From Chaetoderma sp. LZ-2023a (lineage: Eukaryota; Mollusca; Caudofoveata; Chaetodermatida; Chaetodermatidae), in the NCBI GenBank assembly GCA_034401795.1, contig CM067366.1:82800116-82864115 (forward strand): 64,000 nucleotides of DNA, given 5' to 3'. Shown one piece after another: positions 54,720 through 64,000 of this stretch. The position numbers and the translations under genes were made by a program. The notes beneath the pieces are model-generated. The model worked only from the letters and a program-made list of their open reading frames with translations. It searched no databases and was not told where the DNA came from. Positions within the stretch are counted from its first letter, which is position 1; each line of letters opens with the position of its first letter.

Positions 54720-55560
54720 CATGCACACCAGCGCGGCCCGGAACATCCGTATGAGATTCCACGTCCAACCGTGGAATCTTATACGGCCGGCCGTCTGCTC
54801 CAAGGCGGGCCACAGGCTGAACCATGAAACCTGCTCCCGAGGGAACAGTGCCATAGGTGCGAGCGTTCACGCTCCCCAAGAGAGGAGTGTAGACGTTCGC
54901 ATCCATGTCTTCATGGTCAACCTGTGGACCGAGCAGGTAATCCTCATCATCTTCCTGGTCAGGAAGGTTAGACTCTGGATTAGTAAAGAAAACTAATCCA
55001 GACTGACCAGGAGACTGCTCGAAGGCAGATGATGAGTTTACTCCGCGAGTGATTGTGGTCAGGCCCACTGGTCGGGTCCCGCCTGATGCTTCTTGCGCCG
55101 CTGGCACCCCAGGCGATGTGAACATCAAGCCTGGGTCCAAGACGGCCGCCCCTGGATCACTAAACACTTTGTCCGAGCTAATAGGCCATGATCCATGGAC
55201 GGGGGCTACCCGCACTGAGGTCGATGTGCAGGAAGTTGAAACACCTGTGCCAGGCAACATGCCGCGAAGCATGTCAGGCATCAGGTCTTTCAAAGTCCTG
55301 CGCATCTCACTCACTAACTCAACCTTGAAGGCCTCGAGCCCACCCTTCTCAGAGGCCTTCTTCTTACCCTCCTTCTTAGACTTCTTGCCCTCCTCAGCCA
55401 TCATCTTAGCCTGAAAAGAGAAGAATTCAGAGGTTAGATCCCACCCCCCACTCTTTACAAATGACACATTTGTTAATTAGCCTACAAGCTGAACACAGAT
55501 GGCTAGGGTGGGGGAAGAATCTAGCCTTCATAGGCTTCAGACAGGATGGACACTTCTGAA
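54720..55560 (-). pseudogene. DIRS-B gag, N-terminal part
   Basis: Continuation of B's gag beyond the DIRS-A insertion. It contains MMAEEGKKSKKEGKKKASEK and SEMRRTLKDLMPDMLRGMLP, the same layout as A's gag but a different sequence family. The equivalent in B2 (62,814-63,984) is about 95% identical by eye. Confidence 0.75.
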
Positions 55561-56801
55561 AGGAAAGGGATAAGAAGACAATGAGTATGATAGTTTCAAA
55601 GCCTTGTTAATGGACTATTTAGTAGATACCAAAACAAACTTGAGAGAAGACATCCACTTTTATGATCACCCTGATGGGACAGGTGACTTCTCTAGTTAAT
55701 AAAACATCAAATACAACCAGAACCCCAAATTAAGAGAGAGAGAAAGATTATGACTATCTAGATATCTCTCCACACTCTTAATAAACAGGGAGATGAACAC
55801 ATCCCAGACTTCTCTAAACTAAGATTATGACATCAAGGAAAAAGAAAACTCTGGTTGATTATGACATTAAACCTCAATGCAAAAGCTCCTTCAAGGAGAG
55901 GGGACGTCAGAAAAAATGCAAGAAATATCTAGATCTTACAGAAATTCTCAGCTCCCAAATAATATAATATTAAATTATATATACTCGAGAACCCATGCAC
56001 ATGCAAGAGAGAATATAGTGCAATAGCAAAAGGCAGCAGAAAATTGTAATTATTTTCAAATAATTATGCGCCATAATTAATAAACTCCCTTAGCCTGAGC
56101 ACAGGCAACCATCCTCTTGTGCAGGGAAAACACGTCCCTCCATCCGCCGAGACTCCTCTTCCAGAAGAACTGATGAGGGGGATGGGACAAAAGGAAGGAG
56201 ATATTTTATTTATTAATTTATTATATCTCCAACCCTTAGACATATCACGATGATAAGTCACCCTGGGATGTGAACAACCTTCTAGAGAAGACCAGGCATC
56301 CTTGTTTAGTCGCAAGACAAACCTGTAAGCATAAAACACAAGAGATTAATAGCCCTAGGCGTTGGGAAAAAATTTACAAGTATTCCCAGCGCCTGAAAAC
56401 GCGGTACCGCCGAAACGGCCGCGACGAAAACCGGTAACACACAAAAGTTACAAGTCTTAAATAAAAGCCCGGAATAATGTCACCTTAGATGATGACGAGG
56501 AGGACTCCTCCAACAGTTTTGCATCAGCCATGATGGAATAGGATGATTTTAAATAGAGAAATTCTCGATAAAGAGCCTGTGAAGATTTTCCACAAGTTGC
56601 TTTCAGCCAATATATTAGAAAACGGAAGTACCGGTGTGCGCATGCGCAGTGGGTGGTGTTTGTCATGTGCATGACTGTGTACTTCCACCTGCCCATTAGG
56701 GGCACCTAACTTTTTATAGTTCTGAATATTATTGAATTTAGGGCCGATATACTAGTATATCAAGAGTGTTAGGGAGGTAAGTATGTTCTCATGATGTGAA
56801 A
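55561..56801 (-). other. DIRS-B leader and right inverted repeat
   Basis: AT-rich non-coding leader with no convincing frame. The right end (about 56,610-56,801) holds CTGCCCATTAGGGGCACCTA, ACTAGTATATCAAGAGTGTT and AGGGAGGTAAGTATGTTCTC, which are the inverted equivalents of the left end at 42,025-42,125. Confidence 0.65.
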
Positions 56802-57435
56802 AATTCGTTTCAAAATATTCAACAGCATGTTTATTAAATAGTAGAGACATACAATTATTACGTGAAAGGTAATAACGACATAGTCTGTTAAAACAAACCA
56901 GGATACAAGGTTTTTAACCTGATGCTTGGTTTCACATGTGAGACCAAAAGTCTGAATGATCTGGACTCGTTTCTCTTTCCTTTATATACCCTTCTCTGGG
57001 TAAACTTGTGGATTGAGTGGTCCTTGACCAAATATGGGCAATAAGATGGGAGTAGAACGGTACCCTTGTCTGAAATTTTTACCGGTTTAGTAAAAATTAT
57101 TTTGGTTAACTTTTTTACCTGTTCAGTTTTTTGGCGGTATGGTTGCATATGTGCCGGTATCAGAAATTGTTACCATTTGGGATCGTTTTTGCTGGTTGTG
57201 GTTCTTTTACCGGTTGTGAATTTTTTGGGCGATTTTGGAAAATGTAATTTGTTTTGGCATTTTTGGTTGCCAAAGTATTTACCGGTTTTGGGAATTTATA
57301 CAATTCTTATGTGTCACTCTATTAAGAGTTAAAGACGGGCCTAATAGAATCATCTATGACGTAATGATTATGATGTCATCCTACACGCCGCATAGCTGAT
57401 TATGATGTCATATGACGTCATTACTCTGGAAAGGT
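56802..57435 (-). repeat. CRE foldback copy split by DIRS-B, right part
   Basis: Resumes with GTTTCAAAATATTCAACAGC, continues through TTTATTAAATAGTAGAGACA and ends with the CRE block (TGACGTCA at 57,413-57,420) and TGGAAAGGT at 57,427-57,435. About 470 bp of unrelated sequence (about 56,870-57,340) sits between these parts and is probably a further insertion; nothing recognisable was found in it. Confidence 0.7.
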
Positions 57436-58130
57436 CCATTATCTACCATAATTAACATAACCTTTGACACGGTACACAAATTACATGTTGTACTAAGGGC
57501 AAATACTCCATTTAAATTAAGTTGCATTACATGATTTTCTGGTAGACCTCTTTTATAAATTTAATTCTGATGAAAATAGATGTTTGTGTAACTTAAACAG
57601 TGTACTTAATACTTGTACATACATGATTATATTAACAGATTAAACAAAATTTATTACTCAATATGAGTATTGTATGCAGGACTGGAAAATTCCAAATTTT
57701 TGGGCTTGGACAACCAAAACTTGTTTGTCGTTGTACATGGCTGTAGGAACATGGAATTTTCAAGCTCTGCTTTAATGGTCAGCTTGACTAAAATAGCCTC
57801 TGCTGTGTTCTTGCAGAATGTCCGTTTGTAGGCCTAGAGAAGACAATTTCTTTTAATTTACCACTGGAATACCTGGCTCGATAACCGAGCTAGTCATTTC
57901 ATGTGGTAAAAATGTTTAAATAGTCTTTTCTTCACATGCAAATGGAAAATAATTAAGAAAATATTTAGACATTCCTGACCAAATATGACCATCACATGGT
58001 TAATATTCAATCCCTAGAATCCCAACAGAGGATATCTGCTAAGGATTAATCTCTTTTTTATTCCACTATTGTCTCTTTGGTTCACATTGCCATTATTATA
58101 GACTATCTAGAGTCACGAGTCATCGTCTTA
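57436..58130. other. Intergenic, with a second foldback palindrome
   Basis: AT-rich and apparently low-copy. It contains the foldback palindrome at 57,834-57,933. A minus-strand AATAAA at 58,057-58,062 would suit the candidate exon to its right. Confidence 0.45.
57834..57933. repeat. Second foldback family, diverged copy
   Basis: CTAGAGAAGACAATTTCTTT and CCACTGGAATACCTGGCTCG pair imperfectly with CGAGCTAGTCATTTCATGTG and AATAGTCTTTTCTTC. It matches the palindrome at 13,984-14,090 in arms and loop (GATAACCGAGC against GTTATCGAGCC) but has more mismatches, so it is older. Confidence 0.65.
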
Positions 58131-58287
58131 TCACCTGCGAGATTTCAAACTCTTTGGTGTACGAGATTGCGGAGTGAACAGAGGTATAGTTAGTGTCGCT
58201 ATGATAACACTTTTTGAATGACCATCTACATCTTTTTCATTTGTCGTCGTCACTTTACAACCAATCTCCTGTAGCACCAGTATCAGC
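58131..58287 (-). CDS. Candidate last exon of a host gene, cut by the assembly gap
   Basis: On the minus strand a good acceptor (ATGATTTATTACAG) is followed by 51 open codons (LILVLQEIGCKVTTTNEKDV, then GHSKSVIIATLTIPL) and a TGA at 58,133-58,131; AATAAA follows 69 bp later (58,062-58,057). The peptide is not recognised. The gene would continue to the right, where 500 undetermined bases begin 20 bp beyond the acceptor. The sequence on the far side belongs to a DIRS element, so the rest of the gene is not in this window. Confidence 0.35.
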
Positions 58288-58307
58288 CTGTAATAAATCA
58301 TATCATC

Positions 58308-58807
58308 NNNNNNNNNNNNNNNNNNNNNNNNNNNNNNNNNNNNNNNNNNNNNNNNNNNNNNNNNNNNNNNNNNNNNNNNNNNNNNNNNNNNNNNNNNNNN
58401 NNNNNNNNNNNNNNNNNNNNNNNNNNNNNNNNNNNNNNNNNNNNNNNNNNNNNNNNNNNNNNNNNNNNNNNNNNNNNNNNNNNNNNNNNNNNNNNNNNNN
58501 NNNNNNNNNNNNNNNNNNNNNNNNNNNNNNNNNNNNNNNNNNNNNNNNNNNNNNNNNNNNNNNNNNNNNNNNNNNNNNNNNNNNNNNNNNNNNNNNNNNN
58601 NNNNNNNNNNNNNNNNNNNNNNNNNNNNNNNNNNNNNNNNNNNNNNNNNNNNNNNNNNNNNNNNNNNNNNNNNNNNNNNNNNNNNNNNNNNNNNNNNNNN
58701 NNNNNNNNNNNNNNNNNNNNNNNNNNNNNNNNNNNNNNNNNNNNNNNNNNNNNNNNNNNNNNNNNNNNNNNNNNNNNNNNNNNNNNNNNNNNNNNNNNNN
58801 NNNNNNN
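58308..58807. other. Assembly gap, exactly 500 N
   Basis: Undetermined bases of a round length typical of scaffold joins of unknown size. The 15 bases to its right (ACGACACGACGATGT) match neither element A nor the left flank. Confidence 0.95.
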
Positions 58808-58822
58808 ACGACACGACGATGT

Positions 58823-59721
58823 TAACAAACTTCTGGGATGGAGTTAGCTCTGATTTCGGGAAATTGATTATCCAGCCCAAGTCCGAGAGAGTTTTCAAAA
58901 CAATCACCAGATTGGCGGACAACGCTTCCCGGGTGTGTGCTTTCAATAGCCAGTCGTCTATGTACGTGTGGACTGCTATGCTTCTCCTGCGGAGGTATGC
59001 AGTGATCGCGAGAACCACACGGGTGAAGACCCGAGGAGCCGTGGAAATTCCGAAGGGTAACACCCTGAATTCCCACCGCCGGCCCTGAAATGCAAATCTC
59101 AGGAATCGACGGAAACTCCTCTCTATGGGAATGTGGAAATAAGCATCCTTCAAATCTACCGATGCTGTCCACATCCCTCGCTCTAACCCCGCCAACACCG
59201 AGCGCACAGTCTCCATCTTGAAACTGGGTGTCTCGATGAACTTGTTCAACGGCTTGAGGTTGAGAATCGGCCTCCACCCTCCGGTGTTTTTTGTTACTAA
59301 GAACAGGGTTGAATAGAAGCCCGGGCACCTCTGTGCCGGCTGAATGGCTTCTTTTAGTATGAGGGAATTTATTTCCTCCTCTATACACAACCTCTGATCC
59401 GGATCCCGTGGAATGGGAGTCCAGATCGGCGCGAGAGACAGTCGCGATGGCGGGCCTGTCACCCAGTCGGGACGATACCCGACCGAAAGCCATCGCAAGA
59501 CTAAACGGTCCTGAGTCAACCGCTTCCACTCTGGCAAGCGGGCGGCCAAACGGCCGCCCACCGGTCCACCTAGGGATAGAGGTGGACATAAGGAGGGCCA
59601 GAGTGGCACTGTTCTCTCGGCCTGTAACACCGGAGTGGTTCCCACCGCGGTAACCAGGGCCATCAGGCCCGATTACCGCGACCAGATCCCCGCGCGCCCC
59701 GCCCAGCGCCGCGCGCACCAC
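58823..59721 (-). pseudogene. DIRS-A2 reverse transcriptase, N-terminal part
   Basis: RT blocks GGWRPILNLKPLNKF, MWTASVDLKDAYFHIP, LPFGISTAPRVF and YIDDW as in A; the rest is lost in the assembly gap. Only the part up to ELTPSQKFV is present. Treated as a partial fossil. Confidence 0.75.
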
Positions 59722-61738
59722 GGTGCGCGGGCTGCTGTCTGGCTGGGTGCGGCTGGGGAGCCTGCGCCCCCCTCACTGCTGGCCGAATCGCCCGTGGCCT
59801 AGGCCTACGTTGCGACGGTGGCTGGCCCCTGACCTGGCCAGCACCACCTCGAGCCTGCAGAGGACGATACGCAGGGGGTGCCGCGCGAACACGCTCCCGC
59901 CGGAGCACCTCAAACTGTTCCCGCAGCGCCCTCTGGTTATTAACCAGAGTGACCGTCTCCTGGAGGTGCCTGCATCCCTCACCTCCAAAGAGACCAGGAC
60001 CTGTCATAGGCGTCCGCAGCAGCCTATTATACAGGTCCTGGGACGGGCACAGATTGTCAAGTGCAAACGTGCGCCGCGCCCGGACACTTCTGGTTACCGC
60101 CCGCGTCAAACAGTCCAAAGCCAGGTTGATACCATCCTGAATGGCTCTCTGGACTGTCACCGGGCTAGGTTGGCGTGATGCGGAAGCCGCTACCACCCCT
60201 TGTAGCAGCTGGGAAACGTGGGATAGAGCGGCAATCGACGCTCTCCCACTCTCCTCCGCATCCCGCAGCGCGGCATTTGCCGAACGCAACGCGTTCGAGC
60301 ACAAGACTCCCGTGTCAGAACGGGAGCCTGGCCGCGCATCTTCGCCCAAAGCCGCGCGATCATCAACGCTCGGCTTTGGCACCACACCGTACCGCTGGTA
60401 ATCCAGGGGCACGATGCGGCACCGCTTCGCCACCTCGCGAGGGGCCTTCGCGAGACGTCCATTCACCTTAATGGACGCCTCTGCCGCTTCGAACATGTCC
60501 ACGACATGCTCAGCAAGCGGCAGAGATGGCATAGCGGTAGCCGCCGGCCTACCAGCTAACCACGGCCTATGGTCACGCTGGCTAGCCGGCAGCTCCACGG
60601 GTAGATCTGGCCGAACACTCACCAGCCACTGGCAAGCGTCCGACCAATCCTCCTCCGTGGCTAACTGCGAGCGCTCTACTAGACGAGGGCCTTCGTCTTC
60701 CTCCAGAGCACTCGCAGTTGATGTCGACGGCGGGTAAGCTGATACCCCTGGCAAGCCTGGAAAAGCATGCGGGCCCGAGAGAGCAGGCATGCTAAAATCC
60801 GCGGCTTGACCAGGAGCAGGCGCCGTGGCAGAGCGCGGGGTAAACACCGCTCTACCACGGGTCTGACCAGCACCAGCCATACCATCGGCAAGCCGAGGTA
60901 TGCGGTATCCGTGGTCAACAGCACCGCCCGGGGACACCCTCTGGACCGTGAAATCTACTCCTGCGTGAGTAGAACCATGGAACACGTCGCCTGCATTCCC
61001 CGCGAGGGGTGCACAGACGTCGTATTCCATGGCCACGTCCTCAGACGGCGACCCCAGCAGGAGATCCTCTTCTTCCTGGCCAGAAAGATTAGACTCCGGG
61101 TCAGCAAAGAAAGCTAACCCGGACTGGCCAGGAAAGGTGCCATAGGAGGGTTTGGCACCTTCGGCGCGCGGATACCCGGGGTCTGATGAGCAGACCGCGG
61201 GTCCCAGCAACAACCGTTGTCCACGGCCCCTCGGCGCGGCGCCATGCCTGCTGCCAGGGCCTTGGACTGCCCCCAACAAAGGGGCCACCTCTGAATCCAC
61301 AACCGGACCGGACCTAAAGAGACCGGATTCAGAGGCGGGGATCACCTGCTCGTAAGCAGATGCCGAGGACAACAAAGGAGCTGGCCCAGGGAGCATGCCA
61401 CGAAGCAACTCTGGGACCAGATCCTTTATTGTCCTCTGCATCTCTTGCAACATTTCGGACCTGAAGGCCTCCATATCCACCGCGGATGAGGCCTTCTTCT
61501 TACCCTTCTTACACACTTTCTCCTTCTTCTTCCTCTCTTCCTCCATTACCTTCTCCCTTGCCTGCAATGCGAGAAAATCAGACATTAATTCGCCCCCCCA
61601 TAGCTTACATACGTCGCACTTCAGCAACGGTCCACAGGGACTGCAGCTGAAGCACAAGTGCGGGACGAAGCGGCTTTTCAGAAACCTCCCGCAGGACGGG
61701 CAACCAGGTCTCTGAAACAGGACAAAGGACAGGGACAA
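59663..61738 (-). CDS. DIRS-A2 gag-like protein
   Basis: A 691-codon frame whose predicted product is the same as that of element A: the cysteine cluster CPSCGRF...CDVCKLWG, the Lys/Glu-rich helix, the LVPELLRGMLPG block, the GPGLFGGEGCRHLQETVTL block and the basic Arg/Gly tail. Identity with A over the whole frame points to a very recent duplication, gene conversion or a shared haplotype. Confidence 0.8.
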   Translation of the reverse strand: MSLSFVLFQRPGCPSCGRFLKSRFVPHLCFSCSPCGPLLKCDVCKLWGGELMSDFLALQAREKVMEEERKKKEKVCKKGKKKASSAVDMEAFRSEMLQEMQRTIKDLVPELLRGMLPGPAPLLSSASAYEQVIPASESGLFRSGPVVDSEVAPLLGAVQGPGSRHGAAPRGRGQRLLLGPAVCSSDPGYPRAEGAKPSYGTFPGQSGLAFFADPESNLSGQEEEDLLLGSPSEDVAMEYDVCAPLAGNAGDVFHGSTHAGVDFTVQRVSPGGAVDHGYRIPRLADGMAGAGQTRGRAVFTPRSATAPAPGQAADFSMPALSGPHAFPGLPGVSAYPPSTSTASALEEDEGPRLVERSQLATEEDWSDACQWLVSVRPDLPVELPASQRDHRPWLAGRPAATAMPSLPLAEHVVDMFEAAEASIKVNGRLAKAPREVAKRCRIVPLDYQRYGVVPKPSVDDRAALGEDARPGSRSDTGVLCSNALRSANAALRDAEESGRASIAALSHVSQLLQGVVAASASRQPSPVTVQRAIQDGINLALDCLTRAVTRSVRARRTFALDNLCPSQDLYNRLLRTPMTGPGLFGGEGCRHLQETVTLVNNQRALREQFEVLRRERVRAAPPAYRPLQARGGAGQVRGQPPSQRRPRPRAIRPAVRGAQAPQPHPARQQPAHRGARGAGRGARGSGRGNRA

Positions 61739-62813
61739 TGAGCAAGGTAGTTAAGGTTAGCAAACTCAAAACCAACTAAAAAGAGAGGACAGGATCTCAA
61801 GATCAGAAATCAAGAAGAACCAGCCATGGACAAAACGTTAATTGTTAATAAAAAGGCCAAGGCCGATTATGACGTCATCACTCTCGTGACCAAATTAATC
61901 GATCCGCAACAAGCACCAAGAGCAAGAACGAATTGTATAAGTAAAAACGGAACATTTCCGTTGAATTGGCATTTCGAGTACACAACAATCAGATACAGAG
62001 ATAACTCCTTCCAATTCTAGTATTGGCAAAAAGGGAAATTATCTCCCCTTTTGTTTACATTATAATTAGATACCTGATCCTTGTATAGACAAACCATCCA
62101 ACGTGATGAACCTGAGAACTCCACCATAGTACGCCTCTACATTCTCTCCACCTCAGGGGAAGGAATTGGAGCAAGAGGGCAAAGTGAGAAGACCTTTATA
62201 ACAGGCCTCCAACTCACTGAACATAGATCTTTTGGTTAGATAACCTAACAGTATTAGTAGGAAATGGAACCGTGGTGGAGAGAAAACATATCCTCTTGTG
62301 CCGAAAAGTCCACCAAAGCTTCTCTGCGATACCTGTGGACAAAACACAAAGAGAAATGAGACATATGAAGCACCATGTTGTAAAAACCCAACATAATCAG
62401 GCGCTAATCACGGTAAGCGCGAGTCCCGGAAATACATTAAACCGGGACAAAACACGCTAGCATATCAAAGAATTCACCTGATAAAGCGATCCCGCTCCTT
62501 CCAGAGGCGAATCCTCCCTTTCCGACATGCTTCCACCAAAAATAAACGTCAAACGTGAGCGAAAAACAAGGCAACGCGCAGAAAAGTATGAAAACAACAA
62601 AACCGCATGTAACCCTTTGCCAATAAATGAGCAAAGAGGAAGTAGTAGTCGGCGCATGCGCGGTGGTGGGGCGAGCATCCGCCGGACTACCTCTGACTCC
62701 CTGCCCAGTAGGGGCACCTAACTGTTTTTAATCTGAGTGTTTTATTGAGTGAAAGCCGATATTTAGCAATATCCAAAAGTATTAGGGAGGTAAGTATACT
62801 CTTGATGTGAAAA

Positions 62814-64000
62814 GAGCCGTGCTGGCCAACGGCTTCGCCTGTAACCACGCCCGCGGGTTACCGGCGACCGTCTCGTCCACGGTGAGCTCTGGTCTTACAG
62901 CGAGGAGCCACGCACACGCCTCTGACCAGTCTTCATCCGTGGCTACCTGCGAACTGCCGACGAGCAACGGGCCCTCGTCATCCTCAATGGCATTCGCAGG
63001 TATGGCCGAGGAGGAGGCTATAGACGAACCTGGCTGCCCAGGGAACGTATACGGGCCCGCGAGGGCCGGCATAGCATTCTCCATAGGCAAACCAAGCTCC
63101 AAGGCCGCGCTTGTGCGAGGGGGGTTACACACACCAGCGCGGCCTGGAACGTCCGTGTGAGATTCCACGTCCAACTGTGGAATCTTATACGGCCGGCCGT
63201 CTGCTCCAAAGCGGGCCACAGGCTGAACCATGAAACCTGCTCCCGAGGGAACAGTGCCATAGCTGCGAGCGTTCACGCTCCCCAACAGAGGAGTGTAGGC
63301 GCTCACATCCATGTCTTCATGATCCAGCTGTGGACCGAGCAGGTAGTCCTCATCATCTTCCTGGTCAGGAAAGTTAGACTCTGGATTAGTAAGGAAAACT
63401 AACCCAGACTGACCAGGAGACTACTCAAAGGCAGATGACGAGTTTACTCCGCGAGTGATCGTGGTCAGGCCCGTTGGTCGGGTCCCGCCTGATGCTTCTC
63501 GCGCCGCTGGCACCCCAGGCGATGCGAACATCAAGCCTGGGTCCAAGACGGCCGCCCCTGGATCACTAAACGCTTTGTCCGAGCTAATACGCCATGATCC
63601 AGGGACGGGGGCTACCTGCACCGAGGTCGATGCGCAGGAAGTTGAAACACCTGTGCCAGGCAACATGCCGCGAAGCATGTCAGGCATCAGGTCTTTCAAA
63701 GTCCTGCACATCTCACTCACCAACTCACTCTTGAAGGCCTCGAGACCACTCTTCTCAGAGGCCTTCTTCTTACCGTCCTTCTTCGGTTTCTTCCCCTCCT
63801 CTGCCATCATCCTCGCCTGTAAAGAGAAGAATTTAGAGGTTAGATCACACCCCCACTTTTCACAAATAACACATTTGTTGGACAGCCTACAAGCTGAACA
63901 CAGATGGCAAGGGTGGGGGAAGAATCTAGCCTTCATAGACTTTAGGCAGGACGGACACTTCTGAAAAGACGGATACGAAGACAATGAGTATGACAGTCTC
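62814..64000 (-). mobile_element. DIRS-type retroelement B2, gag part, runs off the window
   Basis: B-type gag up to its N-terminal cysteine cluster (CPSCLKSMKAR, CHLCSACRLSNKCVICEKWG) near 63,860-63,970, then the charged helix and SEMCRTLKDLMPDMLRGMLP. It is about 95% identical to the part of B at 54,720-55,560. It is interrupted by A2 at its left and continues beyond the window on the right. Confidence 0.75.

Larger units (their letters stand above)
41985..56801 (-). mobile_element. DIRS-type retroelement B, interrupted by a LINE and by DIRS-A
   Basis: Left end TAAGAAAATTTGGC at 41,985; right end CATGATGTGAAA at 56,801. Without its two inserts it is about 6.9 kb, the size of element A. Minus-strand order: leader (55,560-56,801), gag-like (split by A), reverse transcriptase (split by the LINE), RNase H, tyrosine recombinase (ending at 42,965), internal complementary region. 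Two insertions and a few other breaks make it inactive. It inserted into a CRE foldback copy. Confidence 0.85.
58823..62813 (-). mobile_element. DIRS-type retroelement A2, partial (cut by the gap)
   Basis: Nearly identical to 50,728-54,718 of element A: it contains the gag frame (59,663-61,738, same predicted protein as A), the N-terminal part of the RT, the leader with a TGACGTCA at 61,870-61,877, and the right end CTTGATGTGAAA at 62,813. The recombinase, internal complementary region and left end are missing because of the gap. It sits in the gag region of a B-type element. Confidence 0.85.

Noticed and set aside
1-64000. tRNA, rRNA or snRNA genes
   Set aside because: No clover-leaf, rRNA or snRNA core sequence was recognised by eye; a covariance-model search would decide.

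Overview
The window reads as nuclear DNA of a marine invertebrate, probably a lophotrochozoan such as a mollusc or brachiopod. The reasons are an intronless rhodopsin-type receptor, DIRS and Polinton elements side by side, and a repeat with CAGGTGAGC...GGGCCTCTTGTT ends and GGCGGCCATCTTGGAT modules that I associate with such genomes. The phylum is an inference. Most of the 64 kb is repeats and mobile elements. Only one host gene is clear, the receptor at 7,250-8,185 (+). A possible last exon of a second host gene lies at 58,131-58,287 (-), against an assembly gap.

Layout: 1-7,010 holds many copies, in both orientations, of a ~390 bp foldback element with TGACGTCA (CRE-type) octamers, a ~93 bp near-perfect palindrome and GC-box-like 21 bp modules. 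One copy contains a 21 bp tandem array and abuts a 1.7 kb, 37 bp-period minisatellite. The receptor follows. 8,249-12,340 is a compound repeat, 12,515-13,215 a decayed LINE, and 13,984-14,090 a second foldback palindrome. 14,091-25,509 is a broken Polinton with integrase, polymerase B, packaging ATPase, a probable capsid gene and several unknown genes. 25,504-28,619 is more low-copy and dispersed repeat.

From 28,630 to the end the window is dominated by DIRS-type tyrosine-recombinase retroelements, all coding on the minus strand: D (28,630-32,760), C (34,457-41,546, carrying a 1.96 kb insert), B (41,985-56,801, carrying a LINE fragment and the whole of element A), A (47,687-54,719, looks whole), A2 (58,823-62,813, cut by the gap) and B2 (62,814 onward). 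B itself sits inside a copy of the CRE foldback element, so the order of events can be read: foldback element, then B, then the LINE and A. A, B and C share the DIRS hallmark: inverted end repeats plus an internal complementary region that joins the complements of the two ends.

No tRNA, rRNA, CRISPR array or operon was seen. Coordinates of open frames inside mobile elements mark open reading limits; several begin at non-ATG codons, so true starts there are unknown.
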